The notes below the pieces were generated by a model. That model was not told the DNA's origin, made no database searches, and saw only the letters and a program-made list of their open reading frames with translations. Below, in pieces: positions 16,411 through 25,224 of a DNA stretch of 64,000 bases. Each line of letters begins with the position of its first letter. Position 1 is the first letter of the stretch. The stretch spans positions 1 to 64,000 of the forward strand of contig NZ_JAAGKO020000045.1 in the NCBI RefSeq assembly GCF_027947535.2. The letters are read 5' to 3'. Source of the DNA: Streptantibioticus silvisoli. Lineage in GTDB: Bacteria; Actinomycetota; Actinomycetes; Streptomycetales; Streptomycetaceae. A program made the position numbers and the translations under genes.

Positions 16411-17214
16411 TTACGGCGTGTGGACGTACCCCTGGAGTCGGGTCTGCTGTTCGGTGCCGGCGAAGCCGAGTGAGCGGTACAGGCCGATGGCGTGGTAGCC
16501 GGGGTCGGCGACGATGACGAGGGTGTGGGTGGCCGGGTCGGACAGGGCGTGGACGCCCGCGTGGTGGACGACGGCGCCGGCCAGGCCGGTGCGGCGGAAA
16601 CCGGGGTCGGTCTCGACGACCTGGTAGCGGGCGATCCCGTGCCCGTCGGTGAAGACCCCGGCGCCGGCGCGCAGTTCGCCGTCGGTGAAGGCGCCGAACC
16701 AGGTGCCGCGGCCGGCCTCGCACAGCGCGCGGTGCCCGGCGACCTGCCGTTGCAGGAAGGTGAGTTCGGTGCCCTCGGCCGGCCGGGTCCACGCCAGGCG
16801 CAGCGTCAGCGCGGCCGCCCAGTCGGCGTCGCCGGCCAGCGGGCGGATCTCGGTCGTGCCGGGCGCGGTGACCGGCCGGGCGGGCGGCGTGAGGCGGTCG
16901 GCGGTCAGGACGGTGTCGCGTTCCGCGGTGAGGCCGAGCGCCAGCAGGGTCGCCGGGTCGCCGGCCTGCCCCGCGGTGCCGTCGACGCCGAAGGCGCGGT
17001 GGGCGGCGCCGGGGAACCCGGCCTCGAAGGCGGCCAGCCGGCGGCCGGCGTCGGCCGGGGTGGGGGCGGCCGGCAGGAGCAGGAAGTTCCCCCACCAGAA
17101 GCCGGGGTTGCGCGGGGTGCGCACCACGAGGTGGTCGCCGCGGTCGGTGACGGTGGAGCCGCCCATCCGCAGCAGCATCACGTCGGTGCGGAAGCCCAGC
17201 GATCGGATGTTCAC
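16411..17214 (-). CDS. GNAT-family N-acetyltransferase
   Basis: The 267-residue protein carries a GNAT fold in its second half: VVETDPGFRRTGLAGAVVH (acetyl-CoA-binding R/Q-x-x-G-x-G/A-like loop) and YHAIGLYRSLGFAG near the C-terminus. The N-terminal half (FWWGNFLLLPAAP) resembles a second, degenerate GNAT-like domain that contributes substrate binding. The acceptor is unknown. Start is a GTG at 17214 with GGGTGACC upstream. It ends at a TAA close to a TGACG-type motif. Confidence 0.85.
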   Translation of the reverse strand: MNIRSLGFRTDVMLLRMGGSTVTDRGDHLVVRTPRNPGFWWGNFLLLPAAPTPADAGRRLAAFEAGFPGAAHRAFGVDGTAGQAGDPATLLALGLTAERDTVLTADRLTPPARPVTAPGTTEIRPLAGDADWAAALTLRLAWTRPAEGTELTFLQRQVAGHRALCEAGRGTWFGAFTDGELRAGAGVFTDGHGIARYQVVETDPGFRRTGLAGAVVHHAGVHALSDPATHTLVIVADPGYHAIGLYRSLGFAGTEQQTRLQGYVHTP

Positions 17215-17310
17215 CGGGTCACCCTACGGGCGCGGCGCCGTCGGCTCCGGGCAACGGGTCCGGAGAACGGGTCCGGGGAGCAGCCGGGCCCCGGCGGGCG
17301 CCGCGCGGCC

Positions 17311-18231
17311 TCAGGTACCGGTCAGCCGGCGCAGGCGGTCGCGGGCCGGGCGCAGGGAGCGGCCGCGGCGCGGGGCGTCGCGCCAGGGGTCGGTGGCCAG
17401 CAGGTCGTCGACGCCGGCGACGGTGTGGCGGCGGGCGGTGAGGGCGGGGTCGTCGAGGTCGTCGCGGCCGATGGGGGCGGCGACCGGCGCGCCGGGCAGC
17501 GCGCGGACCGCGTAGGGGGCGACGGCGGTCTGGGCGTAGCCGTTGCGGGCGACGTCGAGGTAGAGCCGGTCGCCGCGGTCCGCCTTGCGCGGTGCGGTGG
17601 TCAGCGTATCCGGGTGCCGGGCGGCGAGTGCGGCGGCGGCGTCGCGGGCGAAGGCGAGGACGTCGTCGGTGGTGGCGGACCGGTCCAGCGGGACGACGGC
17701 GTGCAGGCCGCGCGAGCCGGTGGTCATCAAGGAGAACGGCAGCCGCAGGTCGTCGAGCAGCTCGCCGAGCGCCAGCGCGGCGCGGCGTACCGGTTCGAAG
17801 TCCTCACCGGCGCCGGCCGGGTCGAGGTCGAAGACCAGCCGGTCGGGGTGGTGGGGTCGGTCGGCGCGGGACAGGAAGCGGTGCGGGGTGACGCAGGCCT
17901 GGCCGGCGAGCAGGAGCAGGGTGGCGGTGTCGTCGCACAGCACGTGGGTGACGGTGCCGCCCTCCTTGGGCAGTTCGGCGCGGTGCACCCAGTCGGGGTA
18001 GTGGCGGGGGATCTCCTTCTGCATGAAGGTGCCGCCGTTCAGCCCGTCGGGGTGGATCTCCAGCATCAGGGGGCGGCCGCGCAAGTGGGGCAGCATGCGC
18101 GGGGCGACGCGGGCGTAGTAGTGCGCGAGGCCGGACTTGGTAAGGCCGTCGTCGGGGAAAAGCACCTTGCCGGGGCGTTTGATCTCCACGGTGCGGCGGC
18201 CGGCCCGCAGGGTCTCGCTCGCTTGCGCCAT
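17311..18231 (-). CDS. Stand-alone LigD-type DNA polymerase/primase domain
   Basis: This 306-residue protein corresponds to the archaeo-eukaryotic primase-type polymerase module of LigD. It shows EIKRPGKVLFPDDGLTK at the start, catalytic aspartates in FDLDP (D135, D137) and SRGLHAVVPL as the nucleotide-binding loop. It has no ligase or nuclease domain, so in non-homologous end joining it would fill gaps alongside separate Ku and ligase proteins, none of which is in the window. GTG at 18234 directly before ATG 18231 is an alternative start. It lies 37 bp downstream of the SSADH gene and may be co-transcribed with it. Confidence 0.9.
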   Translation of the reverse strand: MAQASETLRAGRRTVEIKRPGKVLFPDDGLTKSGLAHYYARVAPRMLPHLRGRPLMLEIHPDGLNGGTFMQKEIPRHYPDWVHRAELPKEGGTVTHVLCDDTATLLLLAGQACVTPHRFLSRADRPHHPDRLVFDLDPAGAGEDFEPVRRAALALGELLDDLRLPFSLMTTGSRGLHAVVPLDRSATTDDVLAFARDAAAALAARHPDTLTTAPRKADRGDRLYLDVARNGYAQTAVAPYAVRALPGAPVAAPIGRDDLDDPALTARRHTVAGVDDLLATDPWRDAPRRGRSLRPARDRLRRLTGT

Positions 18232-18268
18232 CACGGTTGCCGGGGCGTCGCGCCGCCGCCGCGCCCGG

Positions 18269-19660
18269 TCACCGGCCGTACCAGACGGTGGTGGCGTTGC
18301 AGAACTCGTGGATGCCGTGGCCGGCCAGTTCGCGGCCGTAGCCGGAGCGTTTGACGCCGCCGAAGGGCATGGCGGGGTGCGAGGCGGTCATGCCGTTGAA
18401 GAAGACGCCGCCGGCTTCGAGGTCGGCGGCGAACCGGCGCTGTTCCTCGGGGTCGTTGGTCCACACGTTGGAGCTGAGGCCGAAGGGGGTGTCGTTGGCG
18501 AGGGCGACGGCGGCGTCGAGGTCGGCGACCCGGTAGAGGGTGGCGACCGGGCCGAAGGCCTCCTCGTGGTGGATGCGCATCGCGGGGGTGACGCCGGCCA
18601 GGACGGTCGGTTCGTAGTACCAGCCGCGGGTCGCCTTCTGCGGGCGGCGGCCGCCGCACAGCACGGTGGCGCCCTTGGCGGTGGCGTCGTCGACGAGTTC
18701 CTCCAGGTCGGCGCGGCCCTGTTCGCTGGACAGCGGTCCGACGTCGGTGCCGTCGCGCATCGGGTCGCCGACGGTCAGGGCGGCCATGGCGTCGGTGAAG
18801 CGGCGGGCGAAGTCGTCGTGGACCGCGTCGTGGGCCAGGAAGCGCTTGGCGGCGATGCAGGACTGGCCGTTGTTCTGCGTCCGGGCGGTCACCGCGGTCT
18901 GCGCGGCGCGGGCCAGGTCGGCGGAGGGCATCACGATGTACGGGTCGCTGCCGCCGAGTTCGAGGACGGTCTTCTTGACCTCGTCGCCGGCGACCCGGGC
19001 CACCGCGCGGCCGGCCGGCTCGCTGCCGGTGAGGGTGGCGGCGGCGACCCGGGGGTCGCGCAGCACCTTCTCGACCTCGGCGGAGCCGATCAGCAGGGTC
19101 TGGAAGCAGCCGTCGGGGAAGCCGGCGCGGCGGAACAGGTCGCCGAGGTAGAGGGCGGTCTGCGGCACGTTGGAGGCGTGCTTGAGCAGGCCGACGTTGC
19201 CGGCCATCAGGGCGGGGGCGGCGAACCGGACGACCTGCCAGAGCGGGAAGTTCCACGGCATGACGGCCAGCACCACGCCGAGCGGCCGGTAGCGGACGTG
19301 CGCGGCGATGCCGCCGGAGTCCTCCACGTCGTGCGGTGAGGGGTACTCGTCGGCGAGCAGTCCCTCGGCGCGTTCGGCGTACCAGCGCATGGCCTTGGCG
19401 CACTTGACGGCCTCCGCGCGGGCGGCGGCCAGTGTCTTGCCCATCTCGGTGGTCATGGTCCGGGCGATCTCGTCCTGCTCCTTCTCCAGCAGGGCGGCGG
19501 CGGCGCGCATCAGGTCCGCGCGGGTGTCGAAACCGGTGGTGCGGTACTCGCGGAACGCGGCCTCGGCACGGGCGAGGCGCTGTTCGACCTCCTCGGCGGT
19601 GAAGGCGTCGAACGTCTTGAGGGTCTCCCCCGTCGCCGGATTGACGGTTGCGATGGGCAT
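18269..19660 (-). CDS. gabD: NADP-dependent succinic semialdehyde dehydrogenase
   Basis: This 463-residue aldehyde dehydrogenase has the NAD(P)-fold motif PWNFPLWQVVRFAAPAL, the catalytic Glu in TVLELGGSDPYIV and the nucleophile Cys268 in NNGQSCIAAKRF. It ends PFGGVKRSGYGRELAGHG. Length and motifs match GabD1-type enzymes that oxidise succinate semialdehyde to succinate at the end of the GABA shunt. The ATG at 19660 has GGAGG eight bases upstream. A glutamate decarboxylase lies 6 kb away, but no GABA aminotransferase is visible. The exact substrate among semialdehydes is inferred. Confidence 0.85.
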   Translation of the reverse strand: MPIATVNPATGETLKTFDAFTAEEVEQRLARAEAAFREYRTTGFDTRADLMRAAAALLEKEQDEIARTMTTEMGKTLAAARAEAVKCAKAMRWYAERAEGLLADEYPSPHDVEDSGGIAAHVRYRPLGVVLAVMPWNFPLWQVVRFAAPALMAGNVGLLKHASNVPQTALYLGDLFRRAGFPDGCFQTLLIGSAEVEKVLRDPRVAAATLTGSEPAGRAVARVAGDEVKKTVLELGGSDPYIVMPSADLARAAQTAVTARTQNNGQSCIAAKRFLAHDAVHDDFARRFTDAMAALTVGDPMRDGTDVGPLSSEQGRADLEELVDDATAKGATVLCGGRRPQKATRGWYYEPTVLAGVTPAMRIHHEEAFGPVATLYRVADLDAAVALANDTPFGLSSNVWTNDPEEQRRFAADLEAGGVFFNGMTASHPAMPFGGVKRSGYGRELAGHGIHEFCNATTVWYGR

Positions 19661-19795
19661 GGCGGGTCCTCCAGGACGTGGGGGCGGACTGCGGCGGACC
19701 CGCGCCGGCACGGCCGCCCGACCGCGGTGCGGTGCTGGACGCCGGTCCGGCGCGGGTGACGCCTCAGCCGAGCAGATGCCCCATATTTACCGATT

Positions 19796-20124
19796 TACGC
19801 ATTGTCGTGCGACATCGCGGCCTCACGTATCGGCGTGCGACGTCGGGTTACCTCCCGGCGCACGACACCGGTGGGCTTACGCATGGGCGGGCGACACCGC
19901 GGGGCTTACGCCTCGCCGGGCAGCGCCTCACGTATGCCTACGCCTGGCCGGGCGACACGTCGGATTGCCTCTCGCCCTCGGCACAGCGGGCCAACGCCTC
20001 ACCGCACCGCACGGCACCGCTACGCCGCACCGCACTGCACGGCTCGGCACGGCACCGCACGGCACCGCACCGTAGGCCAACGCTTCACCGCACGGCACGG
20101 CACCGCACCGCACGGCACCGCGGC
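19796..20124. repeat. Degenerate minisatellite region
   Basis: Imperfect copies of a unit like CTTACGCCTCGCCGGGCGACACCGCGG occur at about 19876, 19906, 19937 and again at the 3' end of the following gene (20131). They are interspersed with a simple-sequence tract built on CCGCACGGCA (20010-20120). No gene is supported. The unit matching the end of the DUF1275 gene suggests the array grew out of that gene's 3' end. Confidence 0.65.
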
Positions 20125-20125
20125 C

Positions 20126-20878
20126 CTACGCCTCGCCGGGCGACGCCGCGGTCCGGACGCGCCGGCCACCGCCCGGCCGCAGCGCGGTCAGCAGGGCGGC
20201 GGCCACCAGGGCCGGCGGCAGGAACGCGGCCGCGACGGGCGCACCGCGCAGCACCGCGCTCGCCGCGCCGGCGCCCACCACGAGCGCCGCCAGCCGCACC
20301 GGCACCCAGCGGTCGGCGCCCGGCCCGCCGTCGTCCGGGGGGCCGGTGACGCCGCGGGTGATGAACGTGGCCAGCGTCCCGGTGAGGTACGTCGAGGGGC
20401 GCGCGGCGGGACCGGCGCCGAGCATCGCACCGGTCTGGACGCCCATCGCGGCGGCGACGGCGCACAGCAGGACGTCCCGCAGGGCACCGCCCGGGGGCGC
20501 GCCGCACCCGGCCCACACCGCGGCGGCGCAGGTCAGCAGGGCCGCCTCGCAGGCCAGGCAGGCCAGGGTGCGCACCGGCCAGCGGGCGCCGGGCGGGGTG
20601 CGCGCGGCGGTGCGGACCCGGCAGACGCGGGCGGCCGCCGCCGTACCGGCCGTGAAGCCGGCCAGCGCCAGCACCGGGGGCACCACGTCGGCGAAGCGGT
20701 CGCCGCCGAGGGCGATGCCCAGCAGGGCGAGGTTGCCGGTCATGACGCCGGCGAAGACGTGGCCGAGCGCGGCGAAGGCCAGCGCGTCGACCGCGCCCGA
20801 CGCGGCGGCCAGCAGCACGACGGCCGCCTGCCCGGCGGTCCCGGGGTGTTCCCGGCCGGACCGCCGGGGGTGCGGCAC
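20126..20878 (-). CDS. DUF1275 (YoaK-like) membrane protein
   Basis: This 250-residue integral membrane protein shows the family opening AAASGAVDALAFAALGHVFAGVMTGNLALLG and, further on, VAAAMGVQTGAML and TYLTGTLATFI. Six or more hydrophobic segments are visible. The function of DUF1275 is not established; transport has been suggested for the family. The N-terminus is short and basic. It lies 6 bp after a Pro-rich gene and probably shares its transcript. Its last codons (AASPGEA) overlap a minisatellite unit. Confidence 0.85.
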   Translation of the reverse strand: MPHPRRSGREHPGTAGQAAVVLLAAASGAVDALAFAALGHVFAGVMTGNLALLGIALGGDRFADVVPPVLALAGFTAGTAAAARVCRVRTAARTPPGARWPVRTLACLACEAALLTCAAAVWAGCGAPPGGALRDVLLCAVAAAMGVQTGAMLGAGPAARPSTYLTGTLATFITRGVTGPPDDGGPGADRWVPVRLAALVVGAGAASAVLRGAPVAAAFLPPALVAAALLTALRPGGGRRVRTAASPGEA

Positions 20879-20884
20879 CGCCGC

Positions 20885-21163
20885 CTACCGCAGCGGACCG
20901 GGGTCGGGAACCGGTTCCGGTGCCGGGCCGGGGCGCGGCGAGGGCCGCGGCGGTTCCGGCACCGGGTCGGGGGCGGGCCCGGGCGGCGTCGGCCGCGGCG
21001 CGGGCGGTACCGGGTCGGGGCCGGGCAGCGGCGCGGGACCGGGCAGCGGGCCGGGTTCCGGGCCGCCGGGGCCGGGGGTGGGCGTCGGTGACGGCGGTAC
21101 CGGGTCGGGGTGCGGCATGGTGGCGGTCGGTCCGGTGCGGCGGGTCTCTTCCAGGGTCGCCAT
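20885..21163 (-). CDS. Small Pro/Gly-rich low-complexity protein
   Basis: An ATG at 21163 behind AGGAGG opens a 92-residue frame. A short ordinary start (MATLEETRRTGPTATM) is followed by about 75 residues of Pro-Gly-Pro repeats ending PVPDPGPLR. There is no signal peptide and no hydrophobic segment. The strong ribosome site and tight spacing to DUF1275 support translation. The repetitive body could be a disordered cytoplasmic tail. The function is unknown. Confidence 0.6.
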   Translation of the reverse strand: MATLEETRRTGPTATMPHPDPVPPSPTPTPGPGGPEPGPLPGPAPLPGPDPVPPAPRPTPPGPAPDPVPEPPRPSPRPGPAPEPVPDPGPLR

Positions 21164-21521
21164 GACAGCCTCCTGCGATCGTTTCCGAGCGTGCGGCGGC
21201 GGCCCGGCGCCATGGCCGGTACCGGCCGCCCGGGGAACCCGTACCACCGGGACTCCCCGGTGCCGCTCCTGCCCGCGATCCGCCCGCCTACCCGTCGTTC
21301 CGCGCCTCCGCGCGCCTCCAGCCTGGCCGGTTCCGGCCGGTGGCGCGCGGAGAGCTGGGCCATCGGAGCGGTCCGGCCGGGCGCCCCGAGCCACTCACCC
21401 GAACGAGTGAGGCGGGTTCTCGCCAGGTAGCGCTTTTCCCCATGCTGACGGCGCGTCAGCCCCTTAGCATCGTCGCCGGTGCGGCCCGAGCGCCGCGATC
21501 GACTCGACTCCAGGGGAGCCC
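21164..21521. other. Divergent intergenic region with one TGACG palindrome
   Basis: Promoters for the Pro-rich gene (minus) and the TNT-domain gene (plus) must lie here. TGACGGCGCGTCA at 21446-21458, about 65 bp before the secreted toxin-like gene, is another copy of the dispersed palindrome. No gene was seen. Confidence 0.5.
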
Positions 21522-22181
21522 ATGAAGGTCCGTCACGTTGTCGTGGCACTGCTGTCCGGCGCGCTGTTGTTCCCGGTCACCGCGTCGGCCACCGCCGCCG
21601 ACCGCCTCCCGGCGCGTCGGGTGGACACCACCTGCTCCGCCTCCTCCTTCCACGACGACGCCCGCCTCGGCCCCGCGTCGCTGCCTGACGCCGGCGCGGT
21701 GGGCCGCCAGCTGATCGGCTACCGGCGCACCGGCCGGCTGGGGACCAAGGCCTTCCTGGCCCGGTACTACGACCCGACCGCCAACTCCGGCCAGGGCGGC
21801 TGGATCTACCCGCCGGACAACGGTTACGTGACGCTGCCCGACGGCTCGCCGATCGAGTGGCGGCAGACGCTGGCGCCGGGTGAGGACATCGACCGGTACG
21901 GCAGCGAGTACGGCTCCTTCCTCGCGCCGGAGGGGCTGCCGTACGCGGCCCGGGCGATCCCGCCGGCGAGCCTGGACGGCACCCCGGCCGCGGCCTGCAA
22001 CTACCACGACTACCGGGTCGTCAAGCCGTTCACCGTGGACGCCGGACCGATCGCGCCGTGGTTCGGCCAGCCGGGCCACGGGTTGCAGTTCCAGTTGGCG
22101 GCCGGCCTGGTCCCGGGCGCGCCGGCCACCGTCAACGTCGGCTGGCTGGTGGCCAACGGCTACCTGGAGCGGCTGGTGTGA
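21522..22181 (+). CDS. Secreted TNT-domain protein (putative NAD+ glycohydrolase)
   Basis: This 219-residue protein has a Sec signal peptide (residues 1-26, cleavage near ATA-AD). Its C-terminal domain of about 110 residues matches the tuberculosis necrotizing toxin family: GEDIDRYGSEYGSFLAPEG (R125), NYHDYRVVKPF (H162), APWFGQPGHGLQFQL (Gln in the family's catalytic area) and a closing VNVGWLVANGYLERL. TNT enzymes hydrolyse NAD+. Here the protein is exported alone, without the large N-terminal pore domain of mycobacterial CpnT or an ESX-type partner. No adjacent immunity gene is obvious. GGGGAG precedes the ATG. Whether it is a toxin or an extracellular NADase for nutrition is open. Confidence 0.82.
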   Translation: MKVRHVVVALLSGALLFPVTASATAADRLPARRVDTTCSASSFHDDARLGPASLPDAGAVGRQLIGYRRTGRLGTKAFLARYYDPTANSGQGGWIYPPDNGYVTLPDGSPIEWRQTLAPGEDIDRYGSEYGSFLAPEGLPYAARAIPPASLDGTPAAACNYHDYRVVKPFTVDAGPIAPWFGQPGHGLQFQLAAGLVPGAPATVNVGWLVANGYLERLV

Positions 22182-22209
22182 TGCGGCGCCGCGGCGGCCC
22201 GTCAGCCGG

Positions 22210-22851
22210 TCAGCCGGTCCAGGCGGGCCGGCGCGGGTCGTCGCAGCGCACCAGGACGTCGGCGCACTCCCCCGGCCGGACCTCCTCGTCGTAGCGGCGC
22301 AGCGCCGGCAGCGTCCAGTGTTCGGCCGGCGGGGTGCGGCGTTCCAGGGCGGCGGGCGTCATCATCAGGTGGACGGCGAGGTCGAACGGGAAGCCGTGGC
22401 CGAGCAGCAGCGGGCCGTCCAGCAGCAGGACGCCGCCCGGCGGCAGCGTCACGTAGCCGGCCCGGGTGGAGCGGTCGGTGACCGGGTCGCGCAGGGTGGG
22501 CAGCACCCGGCCGTCGCCGTCGGTGCCGAGCCGGCCGAACACCTCCCGCCACAGCGCGCCGGCGTCCAGCCACAGGTCGACGTAGGCGTCCGGGTCCTGG
22601 TGGCCGTACTCCAGCCGCAAGGACGCCGGGCGCAGGAAGTCGGCGGTGCTGATCCGCAGCACCGGGCGGCCGCGGGCCGGCAGCAGTTCGGCCAGCGCCG
22701 CGGCCGGTCCGCCGGGGTCGGCGGCGGTCGCGCCGTCGATCGCCACCCGGGGCCAGGCGCTGCCGTCGGCGGGCTCCAGGGCGGCGATCCGGTCGGCCAG
22801 TTCCTCGGTCAGCTTCGGCCAGGTGACGGGGGTGAGCGCGGCGCCGTTCAT
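22210..22851 (-). CDS. Uridine-kinase-like P-loop protein
   Basis: This 213-residue protein resembles actinobacterial uridine kinase homologues: WPRVAIDGATAADPGG at the usual Walker A position, VLRISTADFLRPASLR, LWLDAGALWREVF and LLLDGPLLLGHGFPFDLAVHL (Walker B-like). The P-loop reads DGATAADPGG instead of GxxGxGKS/T, so the lysine is missing and ATP binding may be weakened. The enzyme may therefore be degenerate or use another mechanism. Start ATG at 22851 with AGGATGGG upstream. It converges on the TNT gene with a 28-bp gap. Confidence 0.75.
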   Translation of the reverse strand: MNGAALTPVTWPKLTEELADRIAALEPADGSAWPRVAIDGATAADPGGPAAALAELLPARGRPVLRISTADFLRPASLRLEYGHQDPDAYVDLWLDAGALWREVFGRLGTDGDGRVLPTLRDPVTDRSTRAGYVTLPPGGVLLLDGPLLLGHGFPFDLAVHLMMTPAALERRTPPAEHWTLPALRRYDEEVRPGECADVLVRCDDPRRPAWTG

Positions 22852-23014
22852 ACGCCCATCCTGCCGGAGCCCGGCGCGCGGTGGGCCGTTCGAAGGACGC
22901 GGGAGTGTCGCTGGCGGCGCGCCGGTCGCGGCCGCCGGATCATCTGGGCTGGGCGCGGGCGCACCGGTCCGCGCCGGGTGTGCCGCGCCGTGCGGCGACC
23001 GGGCGGAGGTGTCG

Positions 23015-24007
23015 GTGAGGCGGTCGGGCAGACTCACGGGGCTGGCGCTGGCCTGCGTGACCGCGGTCGTGCTGTCGTGCGCCGCCCCCGCGTCACCGGC
23101 CCGCCCGGTGGCGTCCCGGGCCCGGCGCGCGGCGCGGTCGCGGACGGAGGGGCCGCCCACCGGCTCGACGCGGCCGCGGCCGGCCCCCGCTCCCCCGGCG
23201 GACCCCGGCGCGGCCGACCGGGCCGGCGGGGCGAATCCGGTGGGCGACGTGTGGCCGGCGGACGGTGCCGTCCCGGCGGACGGGCAGGGTCCGGCGGACG
23301 CCGGCGGTCCGGCGGCCACCGCGCGGTGGCTGCCGCCGGCGCCGCGGTTCCCGGCGCAGTTCCGGGTGGGCGCGGTCTTCGGTACCACCGGGCGGGCGCA
23401 CCACTACTGCACCGGCAGCGTCATCGACAGTCCGCGGCGGGACCTGGTGATCACCGCGGCGCACTGCGTGCACGACGGCACCGGCGGCGGCTACCGCGGG
23501 GACCTGGCCTTCAGCCCCGGTCTGCGGGCCGGGGGCGACGAACCGGCCGGCCGGTGGCGGGTGCGCACCGCGCTGGCGGCGCCGAGTTGGGTGGCGGCGG
23601 CCGATCCGTCGGCGGACGTGGCGTTCCTGGTGGTCGAGCCGCTGGACGGCGAGCGGATCGAGGACGCGGTGGGCGGCAACCCGATCGTCTTCGACCATCC
23701 GCAGGGCGGTCCGGTGCAGTTGATCGGCTACCCCAGCGACCAGGACGCGCCGGTGATCTGCGACGGCGCCGCGCGGCGCAGCGGCCTGACCCAACTGCGG
23801 GTCTACTGCCCGGGGTTCACCGGCGGCACCAGCGGCAGCCCGTGGCTGTCGGGCGTGGAGGGCGGCTCGCGCACCACCGGCAGCGGTTCGGTGATCGGGG
23901 TCATCGGCGGTTACCAGGAGGGCGGTTCGACCTCCGACGTCTCCTACAGCAGCTACTTCGACGCGCGGGTGCGGGCGTTGTACGAGCAGGCGGTACGGGA
24001 GTCCTGA
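23015..24007 (+). CDS. Secreted trypsin-like serine protease
   Basis: The 330-residue protein has an N-terminal export signal (about 8-28, LTGLALACVTAVVLSCAAP; the Cys could also serve as a weak lipobox). About 70 Pro/Ala-rich residues follow, then an S1-type protease domain. The triad is visible as His in LVITAAHCVHD, Asp in DPSADVAFLVV and Ser in GFTGGTSGSPWLSG. Family relatives (glutamyl-endopeptidase/V8-like) degrade extracellular protein. Start GTG at 23015 six bases after GGAG; a GTG two codons earlier is possible. It diverges from the uridine-kinase-like gene. Confidence 0.88.
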   Translation: MRRSGRLTGLALACVTAVVLSCAAPASPARPVASRARRAARSRTEGPPTGSTRPRPAPAPPADPGAADRAGGANPVGDVWPADGAVPADGQGPADAGGPAATARWLPPAPRFPAQFRVGAVFGTTGRAHHYCTGSVIDSPRRDLVITAAHCVHDGTGGGYRGDLAFSPGLRAGGDEPAGRWRVRTALAAPSWVAAADPSADVAFLVVEPLDGERIEDAVGGNPIVFDHPQGGPVQLIGYPSDQDAPVICDGAARRSGLTQLRVYCPGFTGGTSGSPWLSGVEGGSRTTGSGSVIGVIGGYQEGGSTSDVSYSSYFDARVRALYEQAVRES

Positions 24008-24300
24008 ACGGCGTTGCGGGGCGGCGGGGTTCACGAGGGCGCTGGACGCGCTGTCCGTGCGCGGGCCGCGAACTCCGTTGCAAGGCAGCACAGTTCACGC
24101 CCGCGTGAGCAGCACCCGCCCGTACCCGCGCGCCGACGTCCGGCGCGCGGCACCGGGGTCCACCTCAACGCCGGACGAGCCATCCGTGCGCGAATGCCCC
24201 GAACCCCGTTACGGCGCACCGGAGTTCACGACGCCGTCGCACGACTCATCCGTGCGGTGCCCCCGAACCCCGTTGCGCCGCGGCGCGACTCGCTCGCCGC
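24008..24300. repeat. Degenerate repeats at the 3' end of a decayed gene
   Basis: Short blocks recur four times with variation: AAC(C/T)CCGTTGC or TTACGGC, GTTCACG, and (C/T)CCGTGCG. Clear copies lie around 24009, 24070, 24200 and 24262. The array overlaps the tail of the lysX-like pseudogene and has no supported gene of its own. Confidence 0.55.
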
Positions 24301-25224
24301 GGACCAGCGGGAAGGGCAGCGTCTCGCGGATCGGCAGGCCGGTGAGGAACATGATGAGGCGGTCCACGCCGAGGCCCGGGCCTCCGGGGCGAAGACGACG
24401 GCCTTGTCGCGCCGAGTGGCGAAGTAGCCCAGGGAGTCCTGGGCGCCGTGCCGGGCCAGCAGCGCGCGCAGCCGGGCCTCGTCGCCGGCGCCCAGCGCCG
24501 CCCGCGCCCGCTGCGAGCGGAACAGCGCCCGGGCGGCGTTCAGCAGCGCCAGCGCGCCGAACAGGCCGAGCGGGAAGTCGATCGCCTGCGGCGGGCGGCC
24601 GCCGAAGCGCCGGGTGCTGGTCAGGCCGCCCAGCACCCGGTTGGCCGACCACAGCAGCCACTGCCGGGCGGGCAGCCCGTCGTGGAAGGCGGCCACCAGC
24701 GCCCACCCGGCGGCCACGCCCACCGCCGGACCGGCCACCAGCACCCCCAGCGCCCGCCAGAACGCGCCGCGCCGCACCCGGGCCGGAAAGTGGCCCCGGC
24801 CGGCGACCAGCACCGCCGGCACGGCCGCCGTGACCGCCAGCGACACCGCCGAGCGGGTGACGCCCACCATGGTCACCGTCAGCGCCTCGGCCAGCAGCAC
24901 CAGCGCCACGTAGAACGTCACCACCCACCAGGCGGCGCGTTTCCTGGCCAGCATCGCGGCCGACAGCAGCAGCAGGAAGACCGCGTGGGCGAGGTTGGGC
25001 GAGGCGGGCACCAGCCATGCGCCGACGAAGCGCAGCGCCGGGGCGATGGCGTGCCGCAGCGGCGCGATCAGGGCGGACAGCGCGCAGACCGCGCCGAGCA
25101 GGCCGAAAAAGCCGCCCAGCCACACCGGCACCCGGTCCGCGGCCCGCCGCCAAGCCGCGCCCAGGGGCCCGTGCCGGGCCGTACGGCCCCCGCTGCCGCC
25201 GTCGGTGCGCCGCCCGCCGCTCAT
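24209..25224 (-). pseudogene. lysX: lysX/mprF-like lysyl-phosphatidylglycerol synthetase remnant with internal deletion
   Basis: From ATG 25224 (GGAGGG upstream) the frame gives the N-terminal membrane part of a LysX/MprF-type protein: several transmembrane helices, then ALLARHGAQDSLGYFATRRDKAVVFAPE, the beginning of the aminoacyl-transfer domain. At about 24371-24384 the sequence jumps, out of frame, to GLGVDRLIMFLTGLPIRETL. That is the extreme C-terminus of a class II lysyl-tRNA synthetase domain (motif 3), followed by PFPLVRG. The normal protein has about 1,100 residues; some 700 central residues are missing, and the ends are joined at a perfect palindrome GAGGCCCGGGCCTC with a frameshift. 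The product, if any, would be an inactive membrane stub. Confidence 0.8.

Noticed and set aside
16492..19339. Long plus-strand frames opposite GNAT, LigD and SSADH genes
   Set aside because: Val/Gly-rich shadows of recognised minus-strand genes with no motif of their own.
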